A DNA stretch of 64,000 bases from Paracoccus sp. R12_2 (GTDB lineage Bacteria > Pseudomonadota > Alphaproteobacteria > Rhodobacterales > Rhodobacteraceae), in assembly GCF_017744015.1 (NCBI RefSeq), contig NZ_JAGHRA010000014.1, forward strand, positions 46,125-110,124, read 5' to 3'. A program made the position numbers and the translations under genes. Position 1 is the stretch's first letter, and every line of letters starts with the position of its first letter. Positions 16,827 through 28,461 of this stretch are shown piece after piece. The notes below the pieces were generated by a model. It had not been told where the DNA came from, did not search any database, and saw only the letters and a list, made by a program, of their open reading frames with translations.

Positions 16827-16887
16827 CGTTCCGGCCGATGCCGGTCCGGCGCTCGATCCTCAACGTCTCGCTGCCGGTTCCGGCATC

Positions 16888-17283
16888 CTACCAATAGCGG
16901 CGGCATATGTGCCGCGCGATCATGATGCCGGCAAGATCCTTGCCATCCGGCAACATGCAGCTTCCGATCCATCGATCATGGCTGCGCCTGCCATTCACGT
17001 GACAGGCGAGGGACTGACCCCTGACCAGTTGCTGCATGGCGGATTTTGCGCTCCGCCCGTCGGCGGTGCCCAGTTCGGCGCAGTCGAGAGAGCCGAAGCG
17101 GATGGCCTGACCCCGGACCTCGATAGTGTCGCCGTCGCGCACATCCGTCACAGGGCCGGCGATCTTTTCCCGCGCCAGGATGGGGACGAGCCATGGCACG
17201 TATTCGGGAAATCGCTCAACCGGGTCGATGGAGAGGGTCGACAGCGCCAGGAGGCTGAGGACAATAAGGGCAGGGGACTTCAT
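16888..17283 (-). CDS. Thermonuclease (SNase)-like exported protein
   Basis: From ATG 17283 the product has 131 residues with an N-terminal hydrophobic segment (LIVLSLLALSTLSI). The SNase-type core follows: VTDVRDGDTIEVRGQAIRFG and SLDCAELGTADGRSAKSAMQ, then CHVNGRRSHDRWIGSCMLPD and GKDLAGIMIARHICRRYW. The staphylococcal nuclease Asp of the VxDGDT motif is present, but the catalytic Arg/Glu set is only partly recognisable. A longer start at 17319 is possible. It is encoded opposite to its neighbours. Confidence 0.72.
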   Translation of the reverse strand: MKSPALIVLSLLALSTLSIDPVERFPEYVPWLVPILAREKIAGPVTDVRDGDTIEVRGQAIRFGSLDCAELGTADGRSAKSAMQQLVRGQSLACHVNGRRSHDRWIGSCMLPDGKDLAGIMIARHICRRYW

Positions 17284-17376
17284 GTCACGGTTTCTAGCAG
17301 AAAAGCGGGCTTTGTTCATGAAATGTTTCTCGCTCGATGCGAACATGGTAAACTCCATCTGAAAGGAGATCGAGCC

Positions 17377-17898
17377 ATGACCCGGCCCATTCAGATCAGG
17401 ACTGCAAGTCAGCGCGAAGTTGCGGCGTTCCTGGCGCGCCAACGCGATGAGGAAAGCAAAGCCGCCCAAGCCAGAGCGGCGCGCGATCGGCAGTGGCAGA
17501 AGGAGATCGACGAACTGGATCAGGAATGCGAGGCGTGGGAACAGGCTGCGGCCCAATTGCTGGATGAAGGACGGGAGCTCTTCGGGAGCGACACCGCCGC
17601 AGGTCAGGAAATGGCCCAGATCCTTGATGCCCGTGAACTGGCGGCGCGGCGGCGAACGACGGAAGCGGACCAGCGTGCCAGCTATAGCGGCATCACCTCC
17701 AATGAGGCTTTGAGACAGGCTGTCGGCCAGGTGGCACCACTGCACATTCTGATCTCGATTGTGCCGCTTCAATTCGTGGCCTTGATCGGCATGAACCCCA
17801 CGGTCCCCGTCCTGATCGCCGCAGCCTATGTCAGTTTTTGGGTCTGGCTCCATTGGCGCAAGATCCTCGATCTTGCCGGGAGCGTTCAGTCAACATGA
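17377..17898 (+). CDS. Hypothetical protein with coiled coil and C-terminal membrane segments
   Basis: The product has 173 residues; the start follows AAAGGAG. Residues about 10-110 are charged and helical (REVAAFLARQRDEESKAAQA, WQKEIDELDQECEAWEQAAA), probably a coiled coil. Two hydrophobic segments near the C-terminus (LHILISIVPLQFVALIGMN and VPVLIAAAYVSFWVWLHW) would anchor it in the inner membrane with the coiled coil in the cytoplasm. No known domain is recognised. Confidence 0.62.
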   Translation: MTRPIQIRTASQREVAAFLARQRDEESKAAQARAARDRQWQKEIDELDQECEAWEQAAAQLLDEGRELFGSDTAAGQEMAQILDARELAARRRTTEADQRASYSGITSNEALRQAVGQVAPLHILISIVPLQFVALIGMNPTVPVLIAAAYVSFWVWLHWRKILDLAGSVQST

Positions 17899-17916
17899 GC
17901 GTCTAACGCTCTCGCA

Positions 17917-18201
17917 TCATGGGGGCAGGGGGGCAGGGGATCGCCATGATCCCTGTTTCAGGCAACTCAACGTGTGACGCATTTGCGGCGGTGCCGCTGA
18001 AGTTGCCGGTGATGCGCTAGCGTTAGCCGACGGAGCGAGACGGCCACGGATCGAGCGAACAGCGGCGCGGTCGAGGTCACCACCGTGCCGGGTGCGCGAG
18101 AAGTAATCGACGAGCTACGCCGACAGGGCCTGCAATTCGGCTTCGGTTGCCGGGGCACCGCGACGGGCGATGATCTCGTTGCGGCAATCAGCGTTCATCA
18201 T
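17917..18201 (-). pseudogene. Small gene downstream of parE, interrupted by an in-frame stop
   Basis: A frame beginning at ATG 18201 or 18198 (overlapping the parE stop) reads CRNEIIARRGAPATEAELQA for 27 codons, reaches TAG at 18115-18117, then continues LVDYFSRTRHGGDLDRAAVR to a stop at 17917. Coding-like composition on both sides of the TAG suggests a decayed gene of about 94 codons. The protein is not recognised. Confidence 0.4.
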
Positions 18202-18506
18202 TGCGGATCATCCTCGGGAAACAGCAGAGCAGCGTAGTCCCTCGCACCATGCAGCACACGGATCACGAAAACCTCGTTGTCATCGGCGCGATAGAAAATC
18301 TGGTAGTTGTCATGCACCCGCCGTCGAACGCCTTTTTGCGCGTAACGCGGCACCAGAGGGTGAGCCTTCGGCATCTGGCCGAGGCTGGCGCATTTGCCAG
18401 CCAATTCGGCCACGAAGGATTGCGCACGGGGCGGATTGTCCCGCGCGATGTAATCACCGATGGCGATCAGATCTTGCCGCGCTTCGGATGATAGGCGGAC
18501 CTTCAT
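18198..18506 (-). CDS. parE: ParE/RelE-family toxin
   Basis: The product has 102 residues: KVRLSSEARQDLIAIGDYIA, then a helical hairpin SFVAELAGKCASLGQMPKAH, then RRRVHDNYQIFYRADDNEVF and VIRVLHGARDYAALL. This is the ParE toxin fold; many members inhibit DNA gyrase. The start overlaps the antitoxin stop (ATGA at 18503-18506). The pair is probably a plasmid-stability module. Confidence 0.9.
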   Translation of the reverse strand: MKVRLSSEARQDLIAIGDYIARDNPPRAQSFVAELAGKCASLGQMPKAHPLVPRYAQKGVRRRVHDNYQIFYRADDNEVFVIRVLHGARDYAALLFPEDDPQ

Positions 18507-18745
18507 GCAGAGGCATACCGCTGCGCGAGTTCCACAGCCACGTCTTCAATTGCATGAGTTTGGCCCGCCTCGATATCTGCCAAGCCGCGTTCTATGGCCA
18601 TATCCAGCGCCGCAAGGCGCTTCTCGCGCTCTTCGACCAGCCGCACCCCTTCCCGCAGCACTTCACTTTTGGAGCCGTAGCGGCCCGATTCCACGAGCCG
18701 CTGGATGTAGGATTCCAAAGGTTTTCCCAATTCTGCGCTGATCAT
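18503..18745 (-). CDS. parD: ParD-family antitoxin
   Basis: The product has 80 residues. An N-terminal ribbon-helix-helix (ISAELGKPLESYIQRLVESG, RYGSKSEVLREGVRLVEERE) is characteristic of ParD/CopG-type antitoxins, and the C-terminal tail would wrap around ParE. GGAGA precedes the start. It is the first gene of the pair and likely autoregulates it. Confidence 0.9.
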   Translation of the reverse strand: MISAELGKPLESYIQRLVESGRYGSKSEVLREGVRLVEEREKRLAALDMAIERGLADIEAGQTHAIEDVAVELAQRYASA

Positions 18746-18883
18746 TGCGTGTTCTCCAATCTCGCCATGTGGTCAAGATAGGCGACTTATGAATTATTAT
18801 CAATTCCGATCCCAGTGCCGCGCCTGCCATCCGCGCCGGTCGGCCAGCTTCTCGGCTATGCCTGCTGACGCGGAGTAGGGGGT

Positions 18884-19117
18884 ATGCGTGCCGAGCTTGA
18901 AGCCGCCGGGAGGCCCTTTGGTCCGAGCGATCTGCTGATCGCGGCTCATGCCGGCGCTATTGGTGCGGTGCTCGTGACTGACAACACGGACGAATTTTCC
19001 CGCGTTCGCGGTCTGCGTGTTGAAAACTGGATCAGATCATCCCTGAGCCTGAGATTCGATTCATCGCTACTGAATGCGGTTTTCCAAGAGGGGCAGAGGC
19101 CACAAAATTATGCGTAA
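18884..19117 (+). pseudogene. C-terminal fragment of a VapC-type PIN toxin
   Basis: The readable part (RAELEAAGRPFGPSDLLIAA, HAGAIGAVLVTDNTDEFSRV, RGLRVENW) is the last 50 or so residues of a VapC PIN-domain ribonuclease, including the conserved Asp of the SDLLIAAHA motif and the TDNTDEF motif. The upstream two-thirds are missing and a stop lies just before it. Past VENW the frame runs on into unrelated sequence. Confidence 0.75.
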
Positions 19118-19218
19118 TAACAAAGATTATGGAATATTCACAAATTAATACACGTTGAATCAGATATTTAGAGCGCTCCGCCCACCCCTGAACAGCCCTG
19201 CGCGGTTTGCCCCGCGTC

Positions 19219-19400
19219 CTACGCGGCACCTTCATAGAGCTCGAACTCCTGCGGGATTTCCCGTTCAAGGCGCACGATGTCATCGTGGGAGATGGTCATC
19301 TCCCGCTTCGGCGATCTGTTCAGAACCTGCTCCGGCCCGACACGCCTGCCGAGCCTTTCGGACAGATAGGCATTGGCGGCTGCCTGGTGGTCATTGAACT
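19219..19400 (-). pseudogene. 3' fragment of an unidentified gene (sulfotransferase-like C-terminus)
   Basis: The minus strand has an open frame ending at TAG 19219-19221 that reads DHQAAANAYLSERLGRRVGP, then EQVLNRSPKREMTISHDDIV, then RLEREIPQEFELYEGAA. Composition is coding-like. The start side is blocked by stops. The ending resembles that of sulfotransferase-family proteins, but the match is weak. Confidence 0.4.
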
Positions 19401-19507
19401 GATGCGGTTTTACCGGAGAGCTTTTGGTTCAATGATTAGGCTGCTTTTTCGTCAGCGTTCAAGCTTGCGTAGAATCCTGAGCTGCTGCCGGTTTCGTGGA
19501 CACGAAG

Positions 19508-19536
19508 AAAGACCGCGAGTTTCCCTCGCGGTCTTT
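19508..19536. terminator. Bidirectional hairpin terminator
   Basis: AAAGACCGCGAG (19508-19519) pairs perfectly with CTCGCGGTCTTT (19525-19536) across a 5-base loop, with T runs at the ends on both strands. It lies 25 bases after the stop of the SLC13-type permease on the minus strand. Confidence 0.82.
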
Positions 19537-19560
19537 CCTCCGTCCCCAACGCCACCCGAT

Positions 19561-20826
19561 CTACGGGAAGAACGGAAACAGGATCGGCAGCAGGATCATT
19601 GCGACAACCGTCGAGACCAGGATCAGCGGTAGACCGGCCTTCGTGTAGTCCATGAACGTATACCGGCCCGGCCCCAAGACCATGACATTGGCTGGCATGC
19701 CGATGGGGGTTGCATAGGCCAGTGACCCGCCGATCACGGTAGCCATCAGGACGGCTCGGGGATCGGCACCGATCTGTGTCGAGATCGACAGGCTGATCGG
19801 CACCAGAAGCGCGGTCGTCGCGGTGTTTGACATGAAGTTGGTCATCACGACGGCCAGCAGGAAGATGACCAGCAGGAAAACGAACATCGGCGTCTCGGGG
19901 CCGGTAACGCCAAGAACGGTTTCGGCGATCATCTGGCCCGCACCGGTTTTTTCCATCGCCGCAGCCAAGGACAGAATGCCACCGAAGAGGAAGATGGTCT
20001 TGGCGTCGATCGAACGATAGGCCTGCTGTTCGCTGATGACACCCAACAGGATCAGTGAAATGGCTCCGATGGCACCGGTGATATGAAGGCGGATTCCGAT
20101 CTGTTGCTCGAACACCATGCCAAGAATGGTGACGAGCAGGACGATCAGAGATGCGTTCTTTTTCCATTGCGGAACGGATGACGTGGTCTCGTCAAGGCTA
20201 TTGGCTGCCATTTCTTCGGTCTTGTGATCGGGCAGCAGCCTGAAGCCGATCGTGGCGGTGAAGAGGATACCTGCCAGCAGGATCGGCAGTCCGACAAGAG
20301 CATACTCGAAGAAACCAAAGCTGAGCCCATTCTCCTGCAACGCGGCTTGGGCGATCATGTTGCCGGGCGCTCCGATCAGGCTGAGATTGCCACCCATCGC
20401 CGCCGCAAAGACAATCGGCATCAGCAGGCGCGAGCGCGCAAACCCGGATTTGGCGGCGATGCCGATCACGACCGGAATCAGGACCGCTGCGGTGCCGGTG
20501 TTCGACAACACACCCGACATCAGACCGGTGATCAGCATGATCGCGACGACCAGTTGCCGTTCGGTCCTGGCAAAGCGCGTGACGAGACCGCCGATCTCTG
20601 CCGCCATGCCGGTCTGGAACAGCGCGCCGCCAATGATGAACATGTCGACGAACAGGATGACATTGCTGTTGACGAAGCCGTCGAAGGCCTCACCTGCGTC
20701 AAGCACGCCGGTCAGTACAAGGCCGACGCAGACGATCATGGCTGTCAGGGCCAGCGGAATCCGCTCCCACACGAACATGACGATCGCGAACAGCAGTAGC
20801 AGCAGGGTAATTGTTGCAGGGTCCAT
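19561..20826 (-). CDS. SLC13/DASS-family dicarboxylate permease
   Basis: The product has 421 residues and 10-12 membrane helices. Two SNT motifs, LSNTGTAAVLIPVV (about residue 108) and MSNTATTALLVPIS (about residue 327), are the substrate/sodium-binding hairpins of divalent anion:sodium symporters. There is no TrkA-C insert. GGGAGG stands before the start. It lies directly downstream of the LysR regulator and next to tartrate/glycerate enzymes, so uptake of tartrate, malate or a related acid is the likely role; specificity is inferred. Confidence 0.85.
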   Translation of the reverse strand: MDPATITLLLLLFAIVMFVWERIPLALTAMIVCVGLVLTGVLDAGEAFDGFVNSNVILFVDMFIIGGALFQTGMAAEIGGLVTRFARTERQLVVAIMLITGLMSGVLSNTGTAAVLIPVVIGIAAKSGFARSRLLMPIVFAAAMGGNLSLIGAPGNMIAQAALQENGLSFGFFEYALVGLPILLAGILFTATIGFRLLPDHKTEEMAANSLDETTSSVPQWKKNASLIVLLVTILGMVFEQQIGIRLHITGAIGAISLILLGVISEQQAYRSIDAKTIFLFGGILSLAAAMEKTGAGQMIAETVLGVTGPETPMFVFLLVIFLLAVVMTNFMSNTATTALLVPISLSISTQIGADPRAVLMATVIGGSLAYATPIGMPANVMVLGPGRYTFMDYTKAGLPLILVSTVVAMILLPILFPFFP

Positions 20827-20964
20827 GGTTTCCTCCCAGGTTTCCGGTTCTGCCCCTCGTGTCTTAGGTGCAGGTCGAAACCGGGATACGTGGAAGGTTC
20901 GCGGCGATACATTCGCCAGAAATTATATTAATTCCTGCAATGGTTTTGTGATGGAGCTGATCTG

Positions 20965-21879
20965 TCAGGCGCTGTCCTCAATGACCTGCAGATTTTCGTC
21001 AAGAACTGCCAGTAGCGCGTCGCGCTGATCGTCGCGGGTGCCACGTGCCCAAGCGGCGGCCAGGATCAGCTTCCCGCGTGTAGTGCCCTCGGGAAGCACC
21101 AGCGGAACGAACATGACGCCTGCCACAGCGATCCGCGATGCCCATCGTGGCACGATCGCCAGTCCCGTTCCCGTCGCCACGAGATTGACGATCGTGTGCT
21201 TTTCCTCGGCGATCTGCGCAATTCGTGCGGTGAGACCGGCATCGGTAAATAGCTTGATGGTCAAGTCATGCGAATGCGGGCGAGAGCGGCGATCGGGAAC
21301 GATCAACGGCGCGTCGGCAAGATCATTGACCGTCAGTTCGGAATAACCGGCCAGTGCATGGCCCACGGGCAGGGCGACCATGGCTGTTTCGAAGAACAGG
21401 GTCTGGAAATGGATCTTTGGATCGCGGATATCTGGTGGGCGGCAGAAGGCGATATCGAGGCTGCCGCTGAGGATTCGCGGCAGCAGGTGGATGGTCTTCT
21501 GCTCGACCAGTTGGATTTCGATGTCAGGCCGCCGTGCCCGCAACAGTTGCAACAACTGCGGCATCAATCCGGCTGCCGCGCTGTCTATGGCGCCGACCTT
21601 CAGCACGGCCGTCTCACGGCGCCTGACGCTGCGGATGCGCTGCTCAAAACGATCGGCCTGTGCGACCAGGGCGCGGGCGTCGTCCAGTATCGTCATGCCG
21701 GCCTCAGTCAGCGCCACATTGCGCGTTGTGCGAAGGAACAGCCGCGTTTCAAAGCGGTCCTCCAGAAGTCTGATCTGTCTGCTGAGCGAAGCGGGCAGCA
21801 TGTCCATGGCCTGGGCTGCGCGCCCAAAATGCAGTTCCCCGGCCACGGCCAGGAAACACCTGATCTGCTGAATATCCAT
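20965..21879 (-). CDS. LysR-family regulator of the tartrate block
   Basis: The product has 304 residues. The N-terminal HTH reads DIQQIRCFLAVAGELHFGRA and continues with DMLPASLSRQIRLLEDRFET. The effector domain includes LKVGAIDSAAAGLMPQLLQL and GSLDIAFCRPPDIRDP. It is divergent from ttuC (185 bases between starts) and co-directional with the permease gene. An AT-rich inverted repeat in the divergent region and a similar sequence upstream of the permease suggest that it controls both. The inducer is presumably tartrate or a related acid. Confidence 0.88.
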   Translation of the reverse strand: MDIQQIRCFLAVAGELHFGRAAQAMDMLPASLSRQIRLLEDRFETRLFLRTTRNVALTEAGMTILDDARALVAQADRFEQRIRSVRRRETAVLKVGAIDSAAAGLMPQLLQLLRARRPDIEIQLVEQKTIHLLPRILSGSLDIAFCRPPDIRDPKIHFQTLFFETAMVALPVGHALAGYSELTVNDLADAPLIVPDRRSRPHSHDLTIKLFTDAGLTARIAQIAEEKHTIVNLVATGTGLAIVPRWASRIAVAGVMFVPLVLPEGTTRGKLILAAAWARGTRDDQRDALLAVLDENLQVIEDSA

Positions 21880-21897
21880 GATCTCCTCCTCCGCCAG

Positions 21898-21920
21898 ATT
21901 ATATCCTTCTCATATATAAT
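21898..21920. promoter_or_regulatory. Likely LysR binding site between the regulator and ttuC
   Basis: ATTATAT (21898-21904) and ATATAAT (21914-21920) form an inverted repeat 9 bases apart, containing a T-N11-A pattern. A related AATTATATTAATT sequence occurs at 20921-20933, upstream of the permease. Confidence 0.55.
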
Positions 21921-22063
21921 TCTACGCAAATTGCGGAATCGCAGGCTGAGGCGCAGTTTCGCCCTGTGATCGCCGCAGGGCGTCGCGAGGGAGGAGATGC
22001 GTTGGGCCGCCATGGCCCGCCCCGCGACCCAGCCGGCGCCCGGAACCGCATGAGGAGAGACCC

Positions 22064-23137
22064 ATGAAAAGCTACAAGATCGCCGCCATTCCCGCCGATG
22101 GCATCGGCCCTGAAGTCATCGCCGCCGGCCTTCAGGCGTTGGACTCGCTGTCCCGCCGCGACGGAGGCTTTACCTTCGACGTGACCGAGTTCGACTGGAG
22201 CTCGGAGCGCTACAAGAAGACCGGCGCCCTGATGCCCGAGGATGGACCAGAGCAGCTGAAAGCCTTCGACGCGATCTTTTTCGGCGCCGTGGGCGCGCCG
22301 GATGTGCCCGATCATGTCACGCTTTGGGGGCTGCGCCTGCCGATCTGCCAGGGCTTCGACCAATATGCAAATGTGCGCCCGACGCGCATCCTTCCGGGCA
22401 TCCAGTCGCCGTTGGCCGGCGTGGGACCGGGCGATCTGGACTGGGTGATCGTGCGCGAGAACTCGGAAGGAGAATATTCCGGCCATGGCGGCCGGGCCCA
22501 TAAGGGCCTGCCCGAAGAGGTCGGCACCGAAGTCGCGATCTTCACCCGCGTCGGTGTAACCCGGATCATGCGCTATGCCTTCAAGCTGGCCCAATCACGT
22601 CCCCGCAAGTTCCTTACGGTGGTGACGAAATCCAACGCGCAGCGGCATGGCATGGTGATGTGGGACGAGATCGCCGCCGAGGTTTCGCAGGAATTCCCAG
22701 ATGTGACCTGGGACAAGATGCTGGTCGATGCAATGACCGTGCGGATGGTCAAGAACCCGCAAAGCCTCGACACCATCGTCGCTACGAACCTGCATGCCGA
22801 CATCCTGTCGGATCTTGCCGGCGCGCTCGCGGGCAGTCTGGGCGTGGCGCCGACCGCCAATATCGACCCGGAACGTCGCTATCCGTCCATGTTCGAACCG
22901 ATCCACGGCTCGGCCTTCGACATCACCGGAAAAGGCATCGCCAACCCGGTCGCAACCTTCTGGACCGCCGCGCAGATGCTGGAGCATCTGGGCGAAAAAG
23001 ACGCCGCGGACCGGCTCATGCGCGCCGTCGAAAAGGTCTGCGAGGATGGCGTGATGACCCCTGATGTCGGCGGAAACGCCACCACGCAACAGGTGACGGA
23101 CGCCGTGTGCGGCGCCATCCGCGGCGAGAATATCTGA
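22064..23137 (+). CDS. ttuC: Tartrate/D-malate dehydrogenase (decarboxylating)
   Basis: The product has 357 residues of the isocitrate/isopropylmalate dehydrogenase family. It starts KSYKIAAIPADGIGPEVIAA. It has the substrate loop LPICQGFDQYANVRPTRILP, the VIVRENSEGEYSG motif, and the family signature NLHADILSDLAGALAGSLGV with its metal-binding Asp residues. TtuC/DmlA enzymes use NAD, Mn and K to oxidise D-malate or tartrate, and convert meso-tartrate to D-glycerate. It heads a run with glycerate kinase, pyruvate kinase and enolase. GGAGAG precedes the start. Confidence 0.88.
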   Translation: MKSYKIAAIPADGIGPEVIAAGLQALDSLSRRDGGFTFDVTEFDWSSERYKKTGALMPEDGPEQLKAFDAIFFGAVGAPDVPDHVTLWGLRLPICQGFDQYANVRPTRILPGIQSPLAGVGPGDLDWVIVRENSEGEYSGHGGRAHKGLPEEVGTEVAIFTRVGVTRIMRYAFKLAQSRPRKFLTVVTKSNAQRHGMVMWDEIAAEVSQEFPDVTWDKMLVDAMTVRMVKNPQSLDTIVATNLHADILSDLAGALAGSLGVAPTANIDPERRYPSMFEPIHGSAFDITGKGIANPVATFWTAAQMLEHLGEKDAADRLMRAVEKVCEDGVMTPDVGGNATTQQVTDAVCGAIRGENI

Positions 23138-23144
23138 GGGCGCC

Positions 23145-24401
23145 ATGAGGGAGGAGGACGCGCAAGATCTGTTGCGACGGATGCTGAATGCGGCGATTGC
23201 GGCGGCTGATCCCGCCACCGTCCTCGCCCGGCATCTGCCCGAAAAGCCTGCTGGCCGCTGCATCGTCGTGGGCGCCGGGAAATCCGCCGCCGCGATGGCC
23301 CTGGCCGTTGAACGGGCTTGGCCAGATGTCGATCTGTCGGGCGTGGTCGTGACCCGTTACGGTCATGCCGTGCAGACCGACCGGATCCGGGTGCTGGAGG
23401 CCTCGCACCCGGTTCCCGACGAGGCCGGGCACAAGGCGGCGGCCGAAATCCTGCGGACGGTCCGGCAGGCCGGCCCGGATGACCTGGTTCTGGCCCTGAT
23501 CTCGGGCGGCGGCTCGGCGCTGATGACCCTGCCGGCGCCGCCGCTGACACTGGGCGACAAGATGACCGTCAACCGGCTGTTGCTGGCATCCGGGCTGACC
23601 ATCGAGGACATGAACCGCGTGCGCCGACGCCTGTCGCTGATCAAGGGCGGCAGGCTGGCACAGGCGGCAGCACCGGCGCGGCTGGTGACGCTGGCCATAT
23701 CGGACGTGCCGGGCGACGATCCGGCGGCGATTGCCTCGGGTCCGACGGTGCCCGATCCGACCGCGGAGGACGACCTGTCGCATCTTGTGGCGAGACTGGG
23801 GCCAAACCTGCCGGCGCCCGCGCGTGAGATCCTGCTGAAATCACCGTCCGCTCAGCCGGATTTCACCCCCGACTACCGCTTGATCGCCACGCCGCAGATA
23901 TCGTTGGAAGCTGCGGCAGATATCGCCCGCGCTGCCGGACTCACGACGCTGCTTCTGGGCGACGCGCTGGAGGGCGAGGCGTCCCAACTGGGCATTGCAA
24001 TGGCGGGTATGGCACGTTCGGCCGCTTGTCACGGCATGCCCGCCAGACCACCGGCGGTCTTGCTTTCGGGCGGTGAAACAACGGTCACGATCGGCGATGT
24101 TGTCCCCGGTCGCGGTGGTCGAAACACCGAATTCCTGCTGGCTCTGGCTCTGGCGCTGGACGGCCATCCTGGCATTCATGCGCTGGCCGCCGATACGGAT
24201 GGGATCGACGGGACCGAAGATGTCGCCGGTGCCATCATCGGTCCGCGGACACTGTCTCTGGCTGAAGCCGCCGGTCTGGCCCCTCGCGACTATCTGGAGG
24301 GCCATGACAGCTACAGCCTGTTTGACCGGATCGGCGCGCTGATCCGCACCGGACCGACACTGACGAATGTGAACGATTTCAGGGCGATCATGGTGCTCTG
24401 A
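23145..24401 (+). CDS. ttuD: Glycerate 2-kinase (TtuD, MOFRL family)
   Basis: The product has 418 residues. The N-terminal DUF4147 domain includes CIVVGAGKSAAAMALAVERA and VLALISGGGSALMTLPAPPL. The C-terminal MOFRL domain includes VLLSGGETTVTIGDVVPGRG and ALAADTDGIDGTEDVAGAII. These were once called hydroxypyruvate reductases but act as ATP-dependent glycerate 2-kinases that make 2-phosphoglycerate. It starts 7 bases after ttuC, so the two are co-translated. Its product is the substrate of the enolase encoded at the end of the run. Confidence 0.88.
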   Translation: MREEDAQDLLRRMLNAAIAAADPATVLARHLPEKPAGRCIVVGAGKSAAAMALAVERAWPDVDLSGVVVTRYGHAVQTDRIRVLEASHPVPDEAGHKAAAEILRTVRQAGPDDLVLALISGGGSALMTLPAPPLTLGDKMTVNRLLLASGLTIEDMNRVRRRLSLIKGGRLAQAAAPARLVTLAISDVPGDDPAAIASGPTVPDPTAEDDLSHLVARLGPNLPAPAREILLKSPSAQPDFTPDYRLIATPQISLEAAADIARAAGLTTLLLGDALEGEASQLGIAMAGMARSAACHGMPARPPAVLLSGGETTVTIGDVVPGRGGRNTEFLLALALALDGHPGIHALAADTDGIDGTEDVAGAIIGPRTLSLAEAAGLAPRDYLEGHDSYSLFDRIGALIRTGPTLTNVNDFRAIMVL

Positions 24402-24418
24402 TCCATGGAAAGGACAGA

Positions 24419-27129
<2,711 letters not shown>

Positions 27130-27503
27130 GGCCAAACAAGTATCTGGCTTGCCAGATGGGGTTGCCCCGGCGAAGCCCTCGGTCGGGGTGCAGATGCCGG
27201 GGGGGGGCAGACGAGACCGGCCGCTTTCGCGACGCGGATTAGCGCTGCCGGTCACAGCCGATGATCCGCAGCGGCTGAGCTATGTGTCGGCGGAGCTGCG
27301 GTGCTCATCCATCTTGAACTGTGTCCCATTTGGGTACACCCGCAGGTTACTACCGGTTGTGACAGCCAAAAATGTCACAAATAGGTGCCGCGGCGGTCAT
27401 TGCGACAGTTTTGGGAACGCTGCCATCCTAATGTTACAGATCGGCCAATTTGCCGTCTGATTTCTGGCGGATTGCTGCATTCCATTCTTGCCAAGATGAA
27501 CAG
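27130..27503. other. Intergenic region with an inverted repeat
   Basis: No gene is supported. TTGTGACA (27357-27364) and TGTCACAA (27373-27380) form a perfect 8-base inverted repeat with an 8-base spacer, similar in shape to an operator. It lies between the 3' ends of eno and parE, so its target is unclear. A run of nine G residues is at 27200-27208. Confidence 0.4.
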
Positions 27504-27794
27504 CTAGAGATGCCGCTCAACGTCTTGGCGCTGGTGCAGAATGCGGATCACGTCGATCGTGTCCGCGCCCTCCCGGACATAGGCCATATGCGAGCCAGCC
27601 CGCGCCTTGCGTATCCCTGGCCGCAGGTCAACCGGCCGGCTGACCGTGTCACCTGCGGCCAGGGACAGGCAGATCCCGTGCAGCGCGTCGAGATAGCGAT
27701 CGGCCTGATCCATGTCCCAGTTCCGCGCGGTGTAATCCCAGATTTCAGCCAAATCGGCGCGGGCGGCTGGTGTGAAACGCAGGAGCTTCGTCAT
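27504..27794 (-). CDS. parE: ParE/RelE-family toxin
   Basis: The product has 96 residues: [59 protein letters not shown] and [15 protein letters not shown]. This is the ParE fold with the usual C-terminal HQRMD-like ending (here HQRQD). The start overlaps the antitoxin stop by four bases. It differs in sequence from the ParE at 18.2 kb, so the two pairs are independent acquisitions. Confidence 0.9.
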   Translation of the reverse strand: MTKLLRFTPAARADLAEIWDYTARNWDMDQADRYLDALHGICLSLAAGDTVSRPVDLRPGIRKARAGSHMAYVREGADTIDVIRILHQRQDVERHL

Positions 27795-28036
27795 CCTGCG
27801 TGGGCGGCCCGCATTTCAGCCTTGAAGGCAGCAATGTCGAGCGGCTCGGGTGGCCCGGAAGTGTCACCTTCGTCGAGGGCGGTCTGGAGGGCACGGACGC
27901 GTGCTTCATGTTCTTCCAGAAGCCGCAGTCCGGCGCGGACCACGTCGCTGGCGGAACCATAGCGGCCCGCTTCAACCTGGGCGCTGATGAAGCCGGTGAA
28001 ATGTTCTCCGAGAGAGACAGAGGTGTTGCGAGGCAT
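27791..28036 (-). CDS. parD: ParD-family antitoxin
   Basis: From ATG 28036 the product has 81 residues: [40 protein letters not shown], followed by an acidic tail that would bind ParE. It has the ribbon-helix-helix DNA-binding pattern. An AGGTGAG ribosome site precedes the ATG; upstream codons in the same frame are not needed. An AT-rich TATTATATAT on the minus strand near 28064-28075 is a plausible -10 region. Confidence 0.9.
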   Translation of the reverse strand: MPRNTSVSLGEHFTGFISAQVEAGRYGSASDVVRAGLRLLEEHEARVRALQTALDEGDTSGPPEPLDIAAFKAEMRAAHAG

Positions 28037-28461
28037 GGGCTCACCTGAATTTGACGATTTGTACCAATATATAATACACGACCAGCCGGATTGCCAAGAT
28101 CCTTTGGGTTCGCAACGTGAGCACATCCTCAAAAGCGCATAAGCCCCGCGATGTTCAGCCCTGCATCCCGCCATGTGCCGCAGCGATCTGCGCGGAAATC
28201 CGGGTCAGGTCCGTGATCCGTCGCGGAGTCGGCTCAAACCGGATGGCCACGGACCAGGCGTCCCGCAACGTCCGCGCCTTTCTGTCCGCAAGGGGATCGG
28301 TGACCGGACGCCGGATTATCAACGAACTGCTCCCAGTGCTTGCAACGGAAAACGATTCTCATTTGACTGGTCCGGTTATAGTATCATTGGAGGGGCCCTT
28401 TGCGTTACATACGATCACGGCCAAAATGAAGCTCGGCCAATTCTGGCCCAAGGATGCATCC
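28037..28461. other. Region between parD and the serine recombinase
   Basis: The plus-strand frame of the recombinase stays open back to 28117, but composition and lack of a domain argue against it being translated. A TTGACT hexamer near 28363 and AT-rich GTTATAGTATCATT at 28375-28388 could hold the recombinase promoter and a res-like binding site. Confidence 0.3.

Noticed and set aside
27504..28036. ParDE at 27.5 kb as a duplicate of ParDE at 18.2 kb
   Set aside because: The proteins share only family-level similarity; motifs and lengths differ, so it is not a recent duplication.
28117..28461. In-frame upstream extension of the serine recombinase (115 extra residues)
   Set aside because: Resolvases start just before the RVGYARxS motif; the extension is not family-like and ATG 28462 fits.
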